DNA from: Ramlibacter agri
GTDB taxonomy: Bacteria > Pseudomonadota > Gammaproteobacteria > Burkholderiales > Burkholderiaceae_C
Reading direction: 5' to 3'
Assembly (NCBI RefSeq): GCF_012927085.1
Contig: NZ_JABBFX010000004.1
Location: 1 to 64,000 of the forward strand
DNA length: 64,000 nucleotides
This document shows positions 16,367 through 24,976 of the stretch, piece by piece. Made by a program: the position numbers and the translations under genes. The notes under the pieces were generated by a model. It made no database searches, was not told the DNA's origin, and was given only the letters and a program-made list of their open reading frames with translations. The stretch's first letter is position 1; each line of letters starts with the position of its first letter.

Positions 16367-19300
16367 TGCTCAACCCCATCACGTACACGGAGCAGGTTGT
16401 CGGCGACTTTCTGCGCTACCAACTCAGCACCTACGCCTTCGCCGACGCCGGTCTATACCAGCAAATGCGGACGCTGCTCAATCTGGAGCACACCCGCAAC
16501 ACGCCACTCCTGAAGGGGCCGTACATCTCGCTGTCGCGCACCTTCCAGCAAGGCGCCACGCTCGAGCAACTGGTGAAGGAAGGGGTACTGCATAGCCACA
16601 TCCGCCACCTGTCGCCTTACCCGGCGGCCTACCGGCACCAGGAGCAGGCCTTCCGCGCCATCCACGCCGGCCAGCCCACGCTGGTGGCAACGGGCACGGG
16701 ATCGGGCAAGACCGAGTCCTTCCTGTTCCCCATCATCAGTCGCTGCCTGCAGCTGCGCGACGAGGACGCCACCGCTGGTGTCACCGCCGTGATCGTCTAC
16801 CCGATGAACGCGCTGGCCGAAGACCAGTTGCAGCGCATGCGCGCGCTGCTGGCCGGCACAGGCGTGACCTTCGGCATGTACGTCGGCAAGACGCCGCAGA
16901 AAGAGTCCGACGTGGTGGGCGTGCGCCTGCCCCCGGGCAGCACTGCAGCCGACTACCAGCACAAGCTGACCGATATGCAGACCAAGAAGCAGGACGTGGC
17001 CCTGCACCCGGCCGAGGAGCGCACCAGCCGCGAGGTCATGCGCACACCCGGCCAGCAGCCACGCATCCTGCTGACCAACGTGAAGCAGCTGGAGCTGCTG
17101 CTGACCCGCCAGCAAGATTTGGAGTTGTTCGACAACGCCCGGCTGGAGTTCATGGTCTTCGACGAGGCCCACACGTTCACCGGCGCGCAAGGTGCCGAGA
17201 CGGCCTGCTTGATCCGCCGGCTGCGTGCCTACTGTGGCAAGGACCAGGGGAGCACCACCTGCATCGCCACCTCGGCCACCATCGCCGACCCGGTCAAGGG
17301 CCTGGATTCGGGGCGCGAGTTCGCCAGCCGCTTCTTCGGAGTGGATGGCCAGAACGTGGCCCTGGTGGGCGAGAGCTACGAGGCCGATGTTTGGGGCACG
17401 CCGCGCACCCCCAGCCCGCCGCTGAATGGAGACCAATCTGCCCAGCTGCAGACGCTGCTGGAGGTGCTGTCGCTGGTGGATCGGGAAGCTGCCACCGAAG
17501 GCGATGTGCAAGCCCTGCGGGTATGGTTCACCACCGCCACGGGCAGCCGCCTGAAGGCTGGCCCCTGGCGCGAGGCCATCGGGCACTGGATGAGCCACAA
17601 CGAGGTGGTGTTTCAGGTTGCAGAAGCGCTGCGCCGCCCCCGGGCGTTGGATGACCTGCTTGTGAATCTCGGCGGCAAGGTGGGCCGGGCCATCTCGCAA
17701 GAAGAAGTCTTGGTGTGGCTCGCGCTGGGCGCCGCCGCGCGCCAGGGCAATCGGCCGCTACTGCGCCCGGTGGTGCACGGGTTTGTGCGCGGCGTCAGCG
17801 GTGCCGTTGTTACCTTCCCGGACCAGGGCAAGGACTCCAAGCTTTGGCTGTCGGCCGAAGATGCGCTGGCTGAAAACACCGAGCTGCATCGCTTTCCGTT
17901 GCTGAGCTGCACTACCTGCGGCCAGCACTACTTTGAGCACGGGCTCGAAGATTTCGACTTCACCGGTGCGCATCCTGGCGGCGGTGCGGCTGAGGGTAAG
18001 GGGCGCGTCTGGCGCGGGGCGGACCTCACGCTGGGCGGCATGCGCGCGCTCTCACTGGACCACCAGGTGGGCAGCGATGCCGATGAAGAACCCGTTCGCA
18101 CTGAATCACTGTTCGCCTGCCGATACTGCGGAACCGTGCATGACGACAACGTGGCCGAGTGCGTCGGCTGCGGCCGAAACAAGGCGCTCAAGCCGCTGTA
18201 CTTCGTGCAGCAGAAGGATGAGCACAAGGGCAAGCTGACGCGCTGCGTGTCCTGCGGGGCCGCAGGGCGGCGGTTCAGCGGCAACTACCGCGAACCGGCC
18301 CGTCCGGTGCGGGCCACTACGGTGGCTGATGTGCATGTGCTGGCCCAGAGCATGATTCACCGGGCCGAGCGCCGCCGCTTGCTGGTGTTCGCCGACAACC
18401 GGCAGGACGCCGCATTCCAGGCTGGATGGATGCAGGACCGCTCCCGCCGCTACCGCTTCCGGGAATTGATCTACCAAAAGCTCAAGCAGGGGCCGGTCTC
18501 GGTCAGCGACCTTACCTTGTGGCTGGACCAGCACCTGGACGCCGACGATGAGTTGTCGCGCGCGCTGATCCCCGAAGTGTGGCGAGTCGAACCCAAGTCA
18601 GAGACGGGTCAGGCCCACGGCCAAGAGCGCAAGTGGTTTCTGCGTGTGCAGATCCTGCGCGAGCTGGCCATCGGCGGCCGGCAGCGCCTGGGTCTGGAGC
18701 CCATGGGGCGCCTGAAGGTGGACTACCTGGGGCTGGACGGGGAGCGGCCCGAAATCAAGCGCTGGGCCGCCAAGATCGGTTGCGAATCCGAGGCGCTGGC
18801 CCAAGGCGTGGCATCACTGCTGGATGCAGCGCGGTCGCGGCGCATGCTGTTTGACAGCGTCACCGGCGTGTACTCCAAGGTCTGGCTGGACGGTGAGTTG
18901 CAAGTCATGAGGGGCTATCTGCCTTCGATGAAGGGCGTTCCCTCGGCACTGAAGTTCCAGCGTGACGGGCAAGACGACGAGACCCGCATCAAGCAATGGT
19001 TCAGTACCCATGCCACGGTGGCGCGGCAAGCGGCTGTGGCCTGGGGCGTGCCAGCAGCGGAAGCGGGCGAGTTCCTCAACGACATGTGGACGCTGGTCGC
19101 CAACGAGCTGTTGTTGCTGGCCCAGGTACAACTAAAGGGTGCGCGCGGCAAGTTGCTGCCCGGCTGCGTGGGTGCCCACCAGGTGGACGTGGACCGGCTG
19201 AAGATGCGGCCGGCCCAGGGCATGTACCGCTGCCAAACCTGTCGGCGCCTGCACAGCCGGCCGAACCCGACGCTGTCGTGCATGGCCTGGCGCTGCGCTG

Positions 19301-22300
19301 GCAAGCTGGTGCTGGAGCCGGAGAACGCGGACGACTACGACCTGCTGCTGCTGGACCAGGAGTTCGCGATGCTGCGCGCGAAGGAGCACTCGGCACAGAT
19401 CCCAGGCCCTGACCGCGAACGCATTGAAAACGCCTTCAAGGGCGACAACGAGCGCATCAACACCCTGGTGTGCACGCCCACGCTGGAGATGGGTGTGAAC
19501 ATCGGCGCGCTGGACGCGGTGTTGATGCGCAACGTTCCCCCGCTGCCAGCCAACTACTGGCAGCGTGCGGGCCGTGCAGGGCGCCAGTTCCGCATGGCGT
19601 TGGACATCACCTATGCCCGCGCAACCAGCCACGACCGTGCCTACTTCAATGAACCGTTGAAGATGTTGGAAGGACTGGTGGAGCCGCCCAGCTTCAACCT
19701 GCGCAACCCCATCATGGTGGCCAAGCATGTGCATGCCACGGTGCTGACGGCGGTGTTCAAGTTGCTCCGCGACAAGGCCCTGCCACAAGCCGCGCTGGAT
19801 GAACTCCAGGACGCCGTACGCAGTTGCCTGCCGCAGCAGATCAAGACCTACCTGTTCACGCCTGAGGGCATGGTGCGCCAGTCACCGATGAAGGTGACCG
19901 CGCTGGAAACGGTGATCCTGCGGCACCGCAAGGCATTGCTGTCGGCCGTGATGACCGCTTTCCAGCAGGGTTGGCCTGCGGCGGATGCCGAGGTCGTCAA
20001 CCAGGACAGCGTGGAAGCCACCATCGACGGGCTGGCGAACGAACTGCAGGTGGTGGTGGACCGTCTGTTCCAGCGGCTGCAGTGGGCCTTGAACCAGTTG
20101 GAGCGCCTGCGCAAGGTGGCAAGCGCCAAGGGCGCATTGGACCCTGACGAGGAAGCCCTGCGCAGCCGATGCGAACGCCTCGTCAAGAAGCTGAAGGGTG
20201 AGGCCCGCCGCCGCGCCAACCAGGCTGAAGGCGTGGACGACACGAACACGTACGGCGTGCTGGCAGCTGAAGGTTTTCTGCCGGGCTATGGCCTGGACAC
20301 AGGTGCGGTCAGCATCACGCACATTGCGCCGCGTTTTGGGTCGGACATCTCCGACTGGGAACTGCGCCGCAATAGCGCGCTGGCCGTGCGCGAGTATGTG
20401 CCGGGCAACCTGATCTACGCCAACGCGCACAAGTTCGTGCCGCGGACCTTCCACCTGGTGCCGGAAGAGCCGGTCGTACTTGCGGTGGATCTCGCCAACG
20501 AGTCGATCCAGGAAACCGGTGGACTGGGCAAGGCGACCGCGCCAACGCAGGCTGAATCGGTGGGTGTGTCCAGCATCTTCGGCGTGCAAGTGTGCGACGT
20601 GGACGCGCCGCACCAGTCCTACATCTCGGACGACGAGGACTACCGCTTCCAGCTGCCGGTGGCCGTCTTCGGACAGGACCAAGGGCGACATTCCGGCGGC
20701 AAGGCCTACGAGTGGGGGGCGGCCACGTTGCACCTGAAACACGGCCTGCACATGCGCTTGATCAACGTGGGTGCGGCATCGCAGGTCCGCTCCACCGGGG
20801 AGATGGGTTACCCGGTTTGCATGGTCTGCGGCCAGAGCCGTTCGCCGATGAGCACGCTCAAGGAGCTGGACGCCTTCAACGAACATCACATCGAGCGCTG
20901 CGGGAGGCCGATCCAGAAAGTCGCGTTCTACGCCGAGGTGGTGGCTGATGCGCTGGTGATGCCTGATTGCGTGTCCAAAGAGGCCGCGTACAGCGTGATG
21001 GAGGCCCTGCGCCAAGGCGCCGCGGGTGTGCTGGACATGGAGATTTCGGACCTGCAGGTACAGGTGCTGGGCAAGCCGGGATCGGACAAGTTCGATGCGC
21101 TTTTGTATGACCCGATGCCTGGCGGCTCGGGCCTGCTGGAGCAACTGCTGGAGCATTGGCAAGCAGTGGTCCAACACACCCTCGCGTTGGTAGAAGACTG
21201 CCCGTCAGCTTGCGACACCTCGTGCATCGACTGCCTGCAGAATTTCCGAAACTCGTTCTATCACGAACACCTGAACCGGCATGTGGCCTTCGAGCACCTC
21301 ACGACCTGGGGCGATGCACTCGCCCTGAGCCACGCGATTCCTGCCGTGCTGCCGGACGACAACCAGCTGAAGAAGCCTGGCAACCCTCCCGAGCAGCAGT
21401 TGGTGGCCATGCTCAAGGCGGCCGGTCTCACGAATTTCGAGACCGAAAAACCCATCGCGCTGTCGGGTGGTGTCACTACCCGGCCGGACGTCTACTTTCA
21501 TGCGCCCAACGACCAGTACGCGGGCGTTTGCTTGTACCTGGACGGCATGAGCGAACACCTGCATGGCAACGCGCAGACAGCTGCGAAGGACAGGCAGATC
21601 CGCGCAGAGCTGCTGAACACCGACTACGAAGTGGTGGCTATCCAGTACCAGGAGCTTTACGACAAGGTCGTGATGCGCTCCCACATGCGTCGCATCGCCA
21701 AGGCGGTTGCGGGAATGAAGAAGGCGCGGGAGGTGGAGGCAAACGACGCTTGGTTTGTCGGGGCGGTCTCCACAAAAGAAGTCGCGAAGAGCGACGCCAC
21801 CACGGCAACGATCTATCCATTCCCGGTTATCTCGCCGGCGGCAGCCAATTTCGAGGCCTATCGCAATTGCGTTCCGTTTAGCACGCTCAAAGCCGCTGCT
21901 GGCGGGTGGAGCAAGGAGCAACAGGGGCTCGATGGGCAGGCAAGCCATGCCGCCGAGTGGGCACTGCTTGACGGCATCAAGGTTTTGCCGGGCATGTTCG
22001 TGGCTCAGGTTGTCGGGCATTCCATGGAGCCGCTTGTCCCGTCGGGTAGCTATTGCCTCTTCCGACCTGTGCCAGAAGGCAGCAAAGAAGGCCGGAAGCT
22101 GTTGATCTGGCATGAGGGATTGACCGACCAGGAGACGGGCGGGCAATTTACGCTAAAGGTCTACCACAGCGAAAAGGCCGCAGGTGAAGAGGGCGGCGAG
22201 CCGGCCAATCAGAGAATCGTGCTCAAGCCACTCAATCCCGCGTATAGCGACATCGTTCTGGAACCGCCAACGGACGGGTCTGTCCGGGCGGTCGCTGAAT

Positions 22301-22317
22301 TCGTTCGGCTTGTTTGA
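16366..22317 (+). CDS. DEAD/DEAH helicase with DUF1998, Vsr-like nuclease region and S24 peptidase-like domain
   Basis: A 1983-residue multidomain protein. SF2 helicase: motif I ATGTGSGKTES near residue 107, DEAH in VFDEAHTF near 264, motifs V-VI EMGVNIGALD and QRAGRAGR at about 1038-1072. Cysteine pairs of zinc ribbons lie near 513, 583-630 and 950. DUF1998 spans roughly 1450-1640 and includes the four-cysteine cluster CPSACDTSCIDC. Residues about 1700-1775 (TRPDVYF, CLYLDGMSEHLHG, KDRQIRAEL) follow the DUF559/Vsr endonuclease pattern. The last 150 residues look like an S24/LexA-type domain with S1886 in GHSMEP and K1931 in FTLKVYHSE. It resembles DruE/MrfA helicases and fused DrmA-DrmB functions; the S24 tail is unusual. 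Confidence 0.85.
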   Translation: MLNPITYTEQVVGDFLRYQLSTYAFADAGLYQQMRTLLNLEHTRNTPLLKGPYISLSRTFQQGATLEQLVKEGVLHSHIRHLSPYPAAYRHQEQAFRAIHAGQPTLVATGTGSGKTESFLFPIISRCLQLRDEDATAGVTAVIVYPMNALAEDQLQRMRALLAGTGVTFGMYVGKTPQKESDVVGVRLPPGSTAADYQHKLTDMQTKKQDVALHPAEERTSREVMRTPGQQPRILLTNVKQLELLLTRQQDLELFDNARLEFMVFDEAHTFTGAQGAETACLIRRLRAYCGKDQGSTTCIATSATIADPVKGLDSGREFASRFFGVDGQNVALVGESYEADVWGTPRTPSPPLNGDQSAQLQTLLEVLSLVDREAATEGDVQALRVWFTTATGSRLKAGPWREAIGHWMSHNEVVFQVAEALRRPRALDDLLVNLGGKVGRAISQEEVLVWLALGAAARQGNRPLLRPVVHGFVRGVSGAVVTFPDQGKDSKLWLSAEDALAENTELHRFPLLSCTTCGQHYFEHGLEDFDFTGAHPGGGAAEGKGRVWRGADLTLGGMRALSLDHQVGSDADEEPVRTESLFACRYCGTVHDDNVAECVGCGRNKALKPLYFVQQKDEHKGKLTRCVSCGAAGRRFSGNYREPARPVRATTVADVHVLAQSMIHRAERRRLLVFADNRQDAAFQAGWMQDRSRRYRFRELIYQKLKQGPVSVSDLTLWLDQHLDADDELSRALIPEVWRVEPKSETGQAHGQERKWFLRVQILRELAIGGRQRLGLEPMGRLKVDYLGLDGERPEIKRWAAKIGCESEALAQGVASLLDAARSRRMLFDSVTGVYSKVWLDGELQVMRGYLPSMKGVPSALKFQRDGQDDETRIKQWFSTHATVARQAAVAWGVPAAEAGEFLNDMWTLVANELLLLAQVQLKGARGKLLPGCVGAHQVDVDRLKMRPAQGMYRCQTCRRLHSRPNPTLSCMAWRCAGKLVLEPENADDYDLLLLDQEFAMLRAKEHSAQIPGPDRERIENAFKGDNERINTLVCTPTLEMGVNIGALDAVLMRNVPPLPANYWQRAGRAGRQFRMALDITYARATSHDRAYFNEPLKMLEGLVEPPSFNLRNPIMVAKHVHATVLTAVFKLLRDKALPQAALDELQDAVRSCLPQQIKTYLFTPEGMVRQSPMKVTALETVILRHRKALLSAVMTAFQQGWPAADAEVVNQDSVEATIDGLANELQVVVDRLFQRLQWALNQLERLRKVASAKGALDPDEEALRSRCERLVKKLKGEARRRANQAEGVDDTNTYGVLAAEGFLPGYGLDTGAVSITHIAPRFGSDISDWELRRNSALAVREYVPGNLIYANAHKFVPRTFHLVPEEPVVLAVDLANESIQETGGLGKATAPTQAESVGVSSIFGVQVCDVDAPHQSYISDDEDYRFQLPVAVFGQDQGRHSGGKAYEWGAATLHLKHGLHMRLINVGAASQVRSTGEMGYPVCMVCGQSRSPMSTLKELDAFNEHHIERCGRPIQKVAFYAEVVADALVMPDCVSKEAAYSVMEALRQGAAGVLDMEISDLQVQVLGKPGSDKFDALLYDPMPGGSGLLEQLLEHWQAVVQHTLALVEDCPSACDTSCIDCLQNFRNSFYHEHLNRHVAFEHLTTWGDALALSHAIPAVLPDDNQLKKPGNPPEQQLVAMLKAAGLTNFETEKPIALSGGVTTRPDVYFHAPNDQYAGVCLYLDGMSEHLHGNAQTAAKDRQIRAELLNTDYEVVAIQYQELYDKVVMRSHMRRIAKAVAGMKKAREVEANDAWFVGAVSTKEVAKSDATTATIYPFPVISPAAANFEAYRNCVPFSTLKAAAGGWSKEQQGLDGQASHAAEWALLDGIKVLPGMFVAQVVGHSMEPLVPSGSYCLFRPVPEGSKEGRKLLIWHEGLTDQETGGQFTLKVYHSEKAAGEEGGEPANQRIVLKPLNPAYSDIVLEPPTDGSVRAVAEFVRLV

Positions 22318-22871
22318 CAAAGGCGAGGGAACGCGTCTGCGCGGTCAGCTTCGATAGCGTTGGTGGTCGACATCGTGGCTGCGCCGCATCCAAGTGGCGT
22401 CGGCATCGACACTTCATCGACGGCGAAGTCCTTCGTTTCCGATGCGACCGTCGAAAGCGAGGGCTGCGTGGCCCTCAGCTCGGTCCCGTCATGAAGCGGC
22501 ATCGCTCACGGAGTTGAGCGCTGCGACGGTTGCTTCCCGCGCCGGATGAATTCGAGGGCACAACGGGGCGCGAACTCCCTCCATTTTGCGGCGAGAGGAC
22601 GGGGGGAGAGAGAGCCGAGGTTTCGCGCTCGGAATGCTTCGCCTGCGAGATCTACGTTGCCGATGCGGATTCGGTCGCGAAGTCGCTGAGTCTGGGTTTA
22701 CGCTGCGATAGCGTTGAAGACTCCGTCATCGAAGCGTGTCTGCGATGTCGAAGAGCTGTCTCGGCATCGAAGTTCACGAGATCGATGAGGGCTCCGGCGC
22801 CGGCGGGCTCGGCGGCGGACTGCGCACCTAAGAGGTTTCCCTGTCCGGGAAGCCAATGGCTCCCGGAAAGA
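22318..22871. other. Intergenic region between the helicase operon and the mobilization gene
   Basis: About 550 bp with no convincing gene. An open frame on the plus strand (22530-22943) has cysteine/arginine-rich content, no recognisable motif and runs into the opposite-strand mobilization gene. CGATAGCGTTG occurs twice (near 22352 and 22707), and the area is rich in short GATCG/TCGAAG words, but I cannot assign a role. I see no clear terminator after the helicase stop. Confidence 0.5.
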
Positions 22872-23315
22872 CTACTTCTGAAGCCCCAGATCAACGTCCG
22901 GAAGGTGCGCGGTGGCATCGCATGGGGAGTCGCCCGACTCTGACCTGGACCTGATAACTGCCCACACCCGATCCAGGAGCTGCCTGTCCTTGTCGGACAA
23001 ACGGAAGAGATCCTGTGACGACATCGCGAATGCCGCCGGTCCGTCGCTTTGCATGACCGTGAGAACCAGACCACCCAAGACAAACTTGAGACGCTTGTAT
23101 TCCTGCATTTGCTGGTTGCGCTGACGCCGGCGGGCCCGCGCCTCGTCCTCCGCCACGGCCTGGGCGAGCTGTGCCCGCGCCTCATTGAGCCGCGCGAGCG
23201 TCTTTCGGCGCTTCTCCTCCAGCTGGCGCAGCTGGTCCCGCCTCTTGGCGGCGGTCTTGCCGATACCCCTCTCCTCATCGGCGCTGGGGCCCTGGTTGCT
23301 CGGTTTGTCTTCCAT
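22872..23315 (-). CDS. Small helical mobilization-type accessory protein
   Basis: A 147-residue protein encoded divergently from the relaxase. The ATG at 23315 has a strong AAGGAGG just upstream. Residues about 20-75 form a highly charged helix (KRRDQLRQLEEKRRKTLARL and on), followed by a basic patch RARRRQRNQQ and a short hydrophobic strand FVLGGLVLTVM. The C-terminal part LFRLSDKDRQLLDRVW is conserved-looking in MobC/TraD-like partners of MobA/MobL relaxases. By position it may help the relaxase recognise oriT in the shared 230-bp spacer. The function is inferred from context and composition. Confidence 0.65.
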   Translation of the reverse strand: MEDKPSNQGPSADEERGIGKTAAKRRDQLRQLEEKRRKTLARLNEARAQLAQAVAEDEARARRRQRNQQMQEYKRLKFVLGGLVLTVMQSDGPAAFAMSSQDLFRLSDKDRQLLDRVWAVIRSRSESGDSPCDATAHLPDVDLGLQK

Positions 23316-23545
23316 CGTCGTTCCTCCTTGAAGTCCGTTCTTGGACGACATCAGGATAGGTAAGAAGCGGAACGCCACGCCGCAATGGATACAGGTTCAG
23401 AGGCGAAAAGTTTGGCGCTTTATCGACGGCATCCCGGCGCGGGGGCGAGTGCCCAAAGAAAAGCACGCGCTCGCAGGCCAATTGGCGCCGCGAAGGGGGT
23501 TTATGTAGTTAACGTCAGCAATACAACGAGGAGAGGAAGGCGTAG
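23316..23545. promoter_or_regulatory. Candidate oriT and divergent promoter region
   Basis: This spacer between divergently transcribed mob genes is where MobQ-type oriT sequences usually lie. It contains an imperfect inverted repeat, GCGAGTGC at 23445-23452 with GCACGCGCTCGC at 23463-23474, and a small GTCC/GGAC repeat near 23337. I cannot identify the nic site. Confidence 0.4.
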
Positions 23546-24853
23546 ATGTTTCACCTGCATGTTCGCTACAGGAGCCGCGATAGTGGAGGTTCGTGTGATT
23601 CGGCAAGGCAGTACATCGCGCGGGAAGGACGCTTCGCGGGGCGGGGCGACAAGGTAAGGTGGGTGCAAAGCTTCCACATGCCCGAGTGGGTCCGCGGTGA
23701 TTCAGCGCCGACATACTGGCGGGCTGCGGAGGGGCCGAACAGTCGGGTCAACGCGCGCACGGCAATTCTTCTGGAATTCGCAGTACCCAAGCCATTGGCT
23801 CGTGAAGATCAGGATGCCCTGGTTCGCGAGATGGCGGAGCATCTCTCGAAAATGGGTATAGAGAGTGAAGATGCTGGAGTCCGGCTGCCCGTGACGATGG
23901 CCTTTCACGAAGGCTACGGTCGAAATCCACATGCGCACGGCCTCGTGAGTCTTTCGCTCAACGACGGCATCGCGCGAAATGAGCAGACGTGGTTCCGGCG
24001 CTACTCAGCCGAGAACCCGGAAAAGGGCGGCGCCCGCCGTTCCGAGTACGTGACGAAGCGTCGCTGGCTGTACCGAGTGCGCGAGCTCTGGGCGCGCCTT
24101 GCAAATGCGGCGCTGATACGACGCGGTATGGAGCCTGCCCTGGATCATCGGTCTCATGCCGATCGCGGCCTTCGTACTGAGCCGCAAATCCATCTCGGTC
24201 CACGCATCGCAGAGATGTCGAGGAAGGGGGTGATCACCACACGCGGCAGCCGGAGTCGCGCGATCGAAGGAGCCAACGCACTCGCGCTCACCGTGGAAGC
24301 GCAGCTTCTCCGTAGGCGCCAGGAGGTGCGTCAGGCGGAACTCGAGGCGCAGGCCAGCCTGGATGCCGAGCGAAGATGGCGGTCAATGCAGCAAGTGGAG
24401 TGGATCGAACTTCTCCGAAACCATCCGTTGACTCGCGCGCCGGGCGAGCTCAAGGGACACGCGTCGGCAGTGGTGGTCGAGTCCGACAGATCCAATGCCG
24501 GCACCGTGGGCCAGGCGCTCAACACGTACTCAGACGTGAAGCTCTTTGCTGCCGCCCTGGGGCCGGATTGGGACGCCGTTGCCACCCCTGACGGATTTTG
24601 GGCGTTCAGGCCCGGGCAGGAGAGCGTGGTGTTGCTCGGCCGAGGATACGTCGCCACGGATGGTCAGGACGAGGGAAGCTTGCGAGCGTTGCTGAACTCC
24701 GTACCCATGCTCCGCATGAAGCAGCCACTGGTTGCAATCAAAGAAAACCTGAGAGATGCCGCAGAAGGACTTCTCAGGGCACTGGGTCTTGGCTGGCGCA
24801 TCGCTCCAATTGATTCGCCAGCCCACAGGAAGAAGACGCGGCCTTCGGTGTGA
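23546..24853 (+). CDS. MobA/MobL-family relaxase
   Basis: A 435-residue DNA relaxase that would nick oriT and pilot the strand in conjugative mobilization. The metal-binding histidine motif is visible in GYGRNPHAHGLVSL (about residues 131-144), preceded by the N-terminal strands MFHLHVRYRSR and SARQYIAREGRF, which would supply the catalytic tyrosine region. Residues about 205-225 (DHRSHADRGL) match the conserved HRS segment of the family. There is no primase or helicase domain; the C-terminal half is of unknown fold. The ATG is preceded by GAGGAGAGGAAGG. With no mating-pore genes nearby, the element must use another element's machinery. Confidence 0.85.
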   Translation: MFHLHVRYRSRDSGGSCDSARQYIAREGRFAGRGDKVRWVQSFHMPEWVRGDSAPTYWRAAEGPNSRVNARTAILLEFAVPKPLAREDQDALVREMAEHLSKMGIESEDAGVRLPVTMAFHEGYGRNPHAHGLVSLSLNDGIARNEQTWFRRYSAENPEKGGARRSEYVTKRRWLYRVRELWARLANAALIRRGMEPALDHRSHADRGLRTEPQIHLGPRIAEMSRKGVITTRGSRSRAIEGANALALTVEAQLLRRRQEVRQAELEAQASLDAERRWRSMQQVEWIELLRNHPLTRAPGELKGHASAVVVESDRSNAGTVGQALNTYSDVKLFAAALGPDWDAVATPDGFWAFRPGQESVVLLGRGYVATDGQDEGSLRALLNSVPMLRMKQPLVAIKENLRDAAEGLLRALGLGWRIAPIDSPAHRKKTRPSV

Positions 24854-24976
24854 GCGAGTCGCGCCGGGCAGCGTCGTGATTTGCCGATGCCCCTCGCCAA
24901 GTTGCGCGCGGCGCTTCAGACCCAAAAGAGAACATAAATAGTTTTACGTTCTTGCTCGAATTCCTTATCATGAGTC

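Noticed and set aside
22530..22943. 137-codon plus-strand frame after the helicase operon
   Set aside because: No good start site, mixed codon bias, no motif, and it runs into the opposite mobilization gene.
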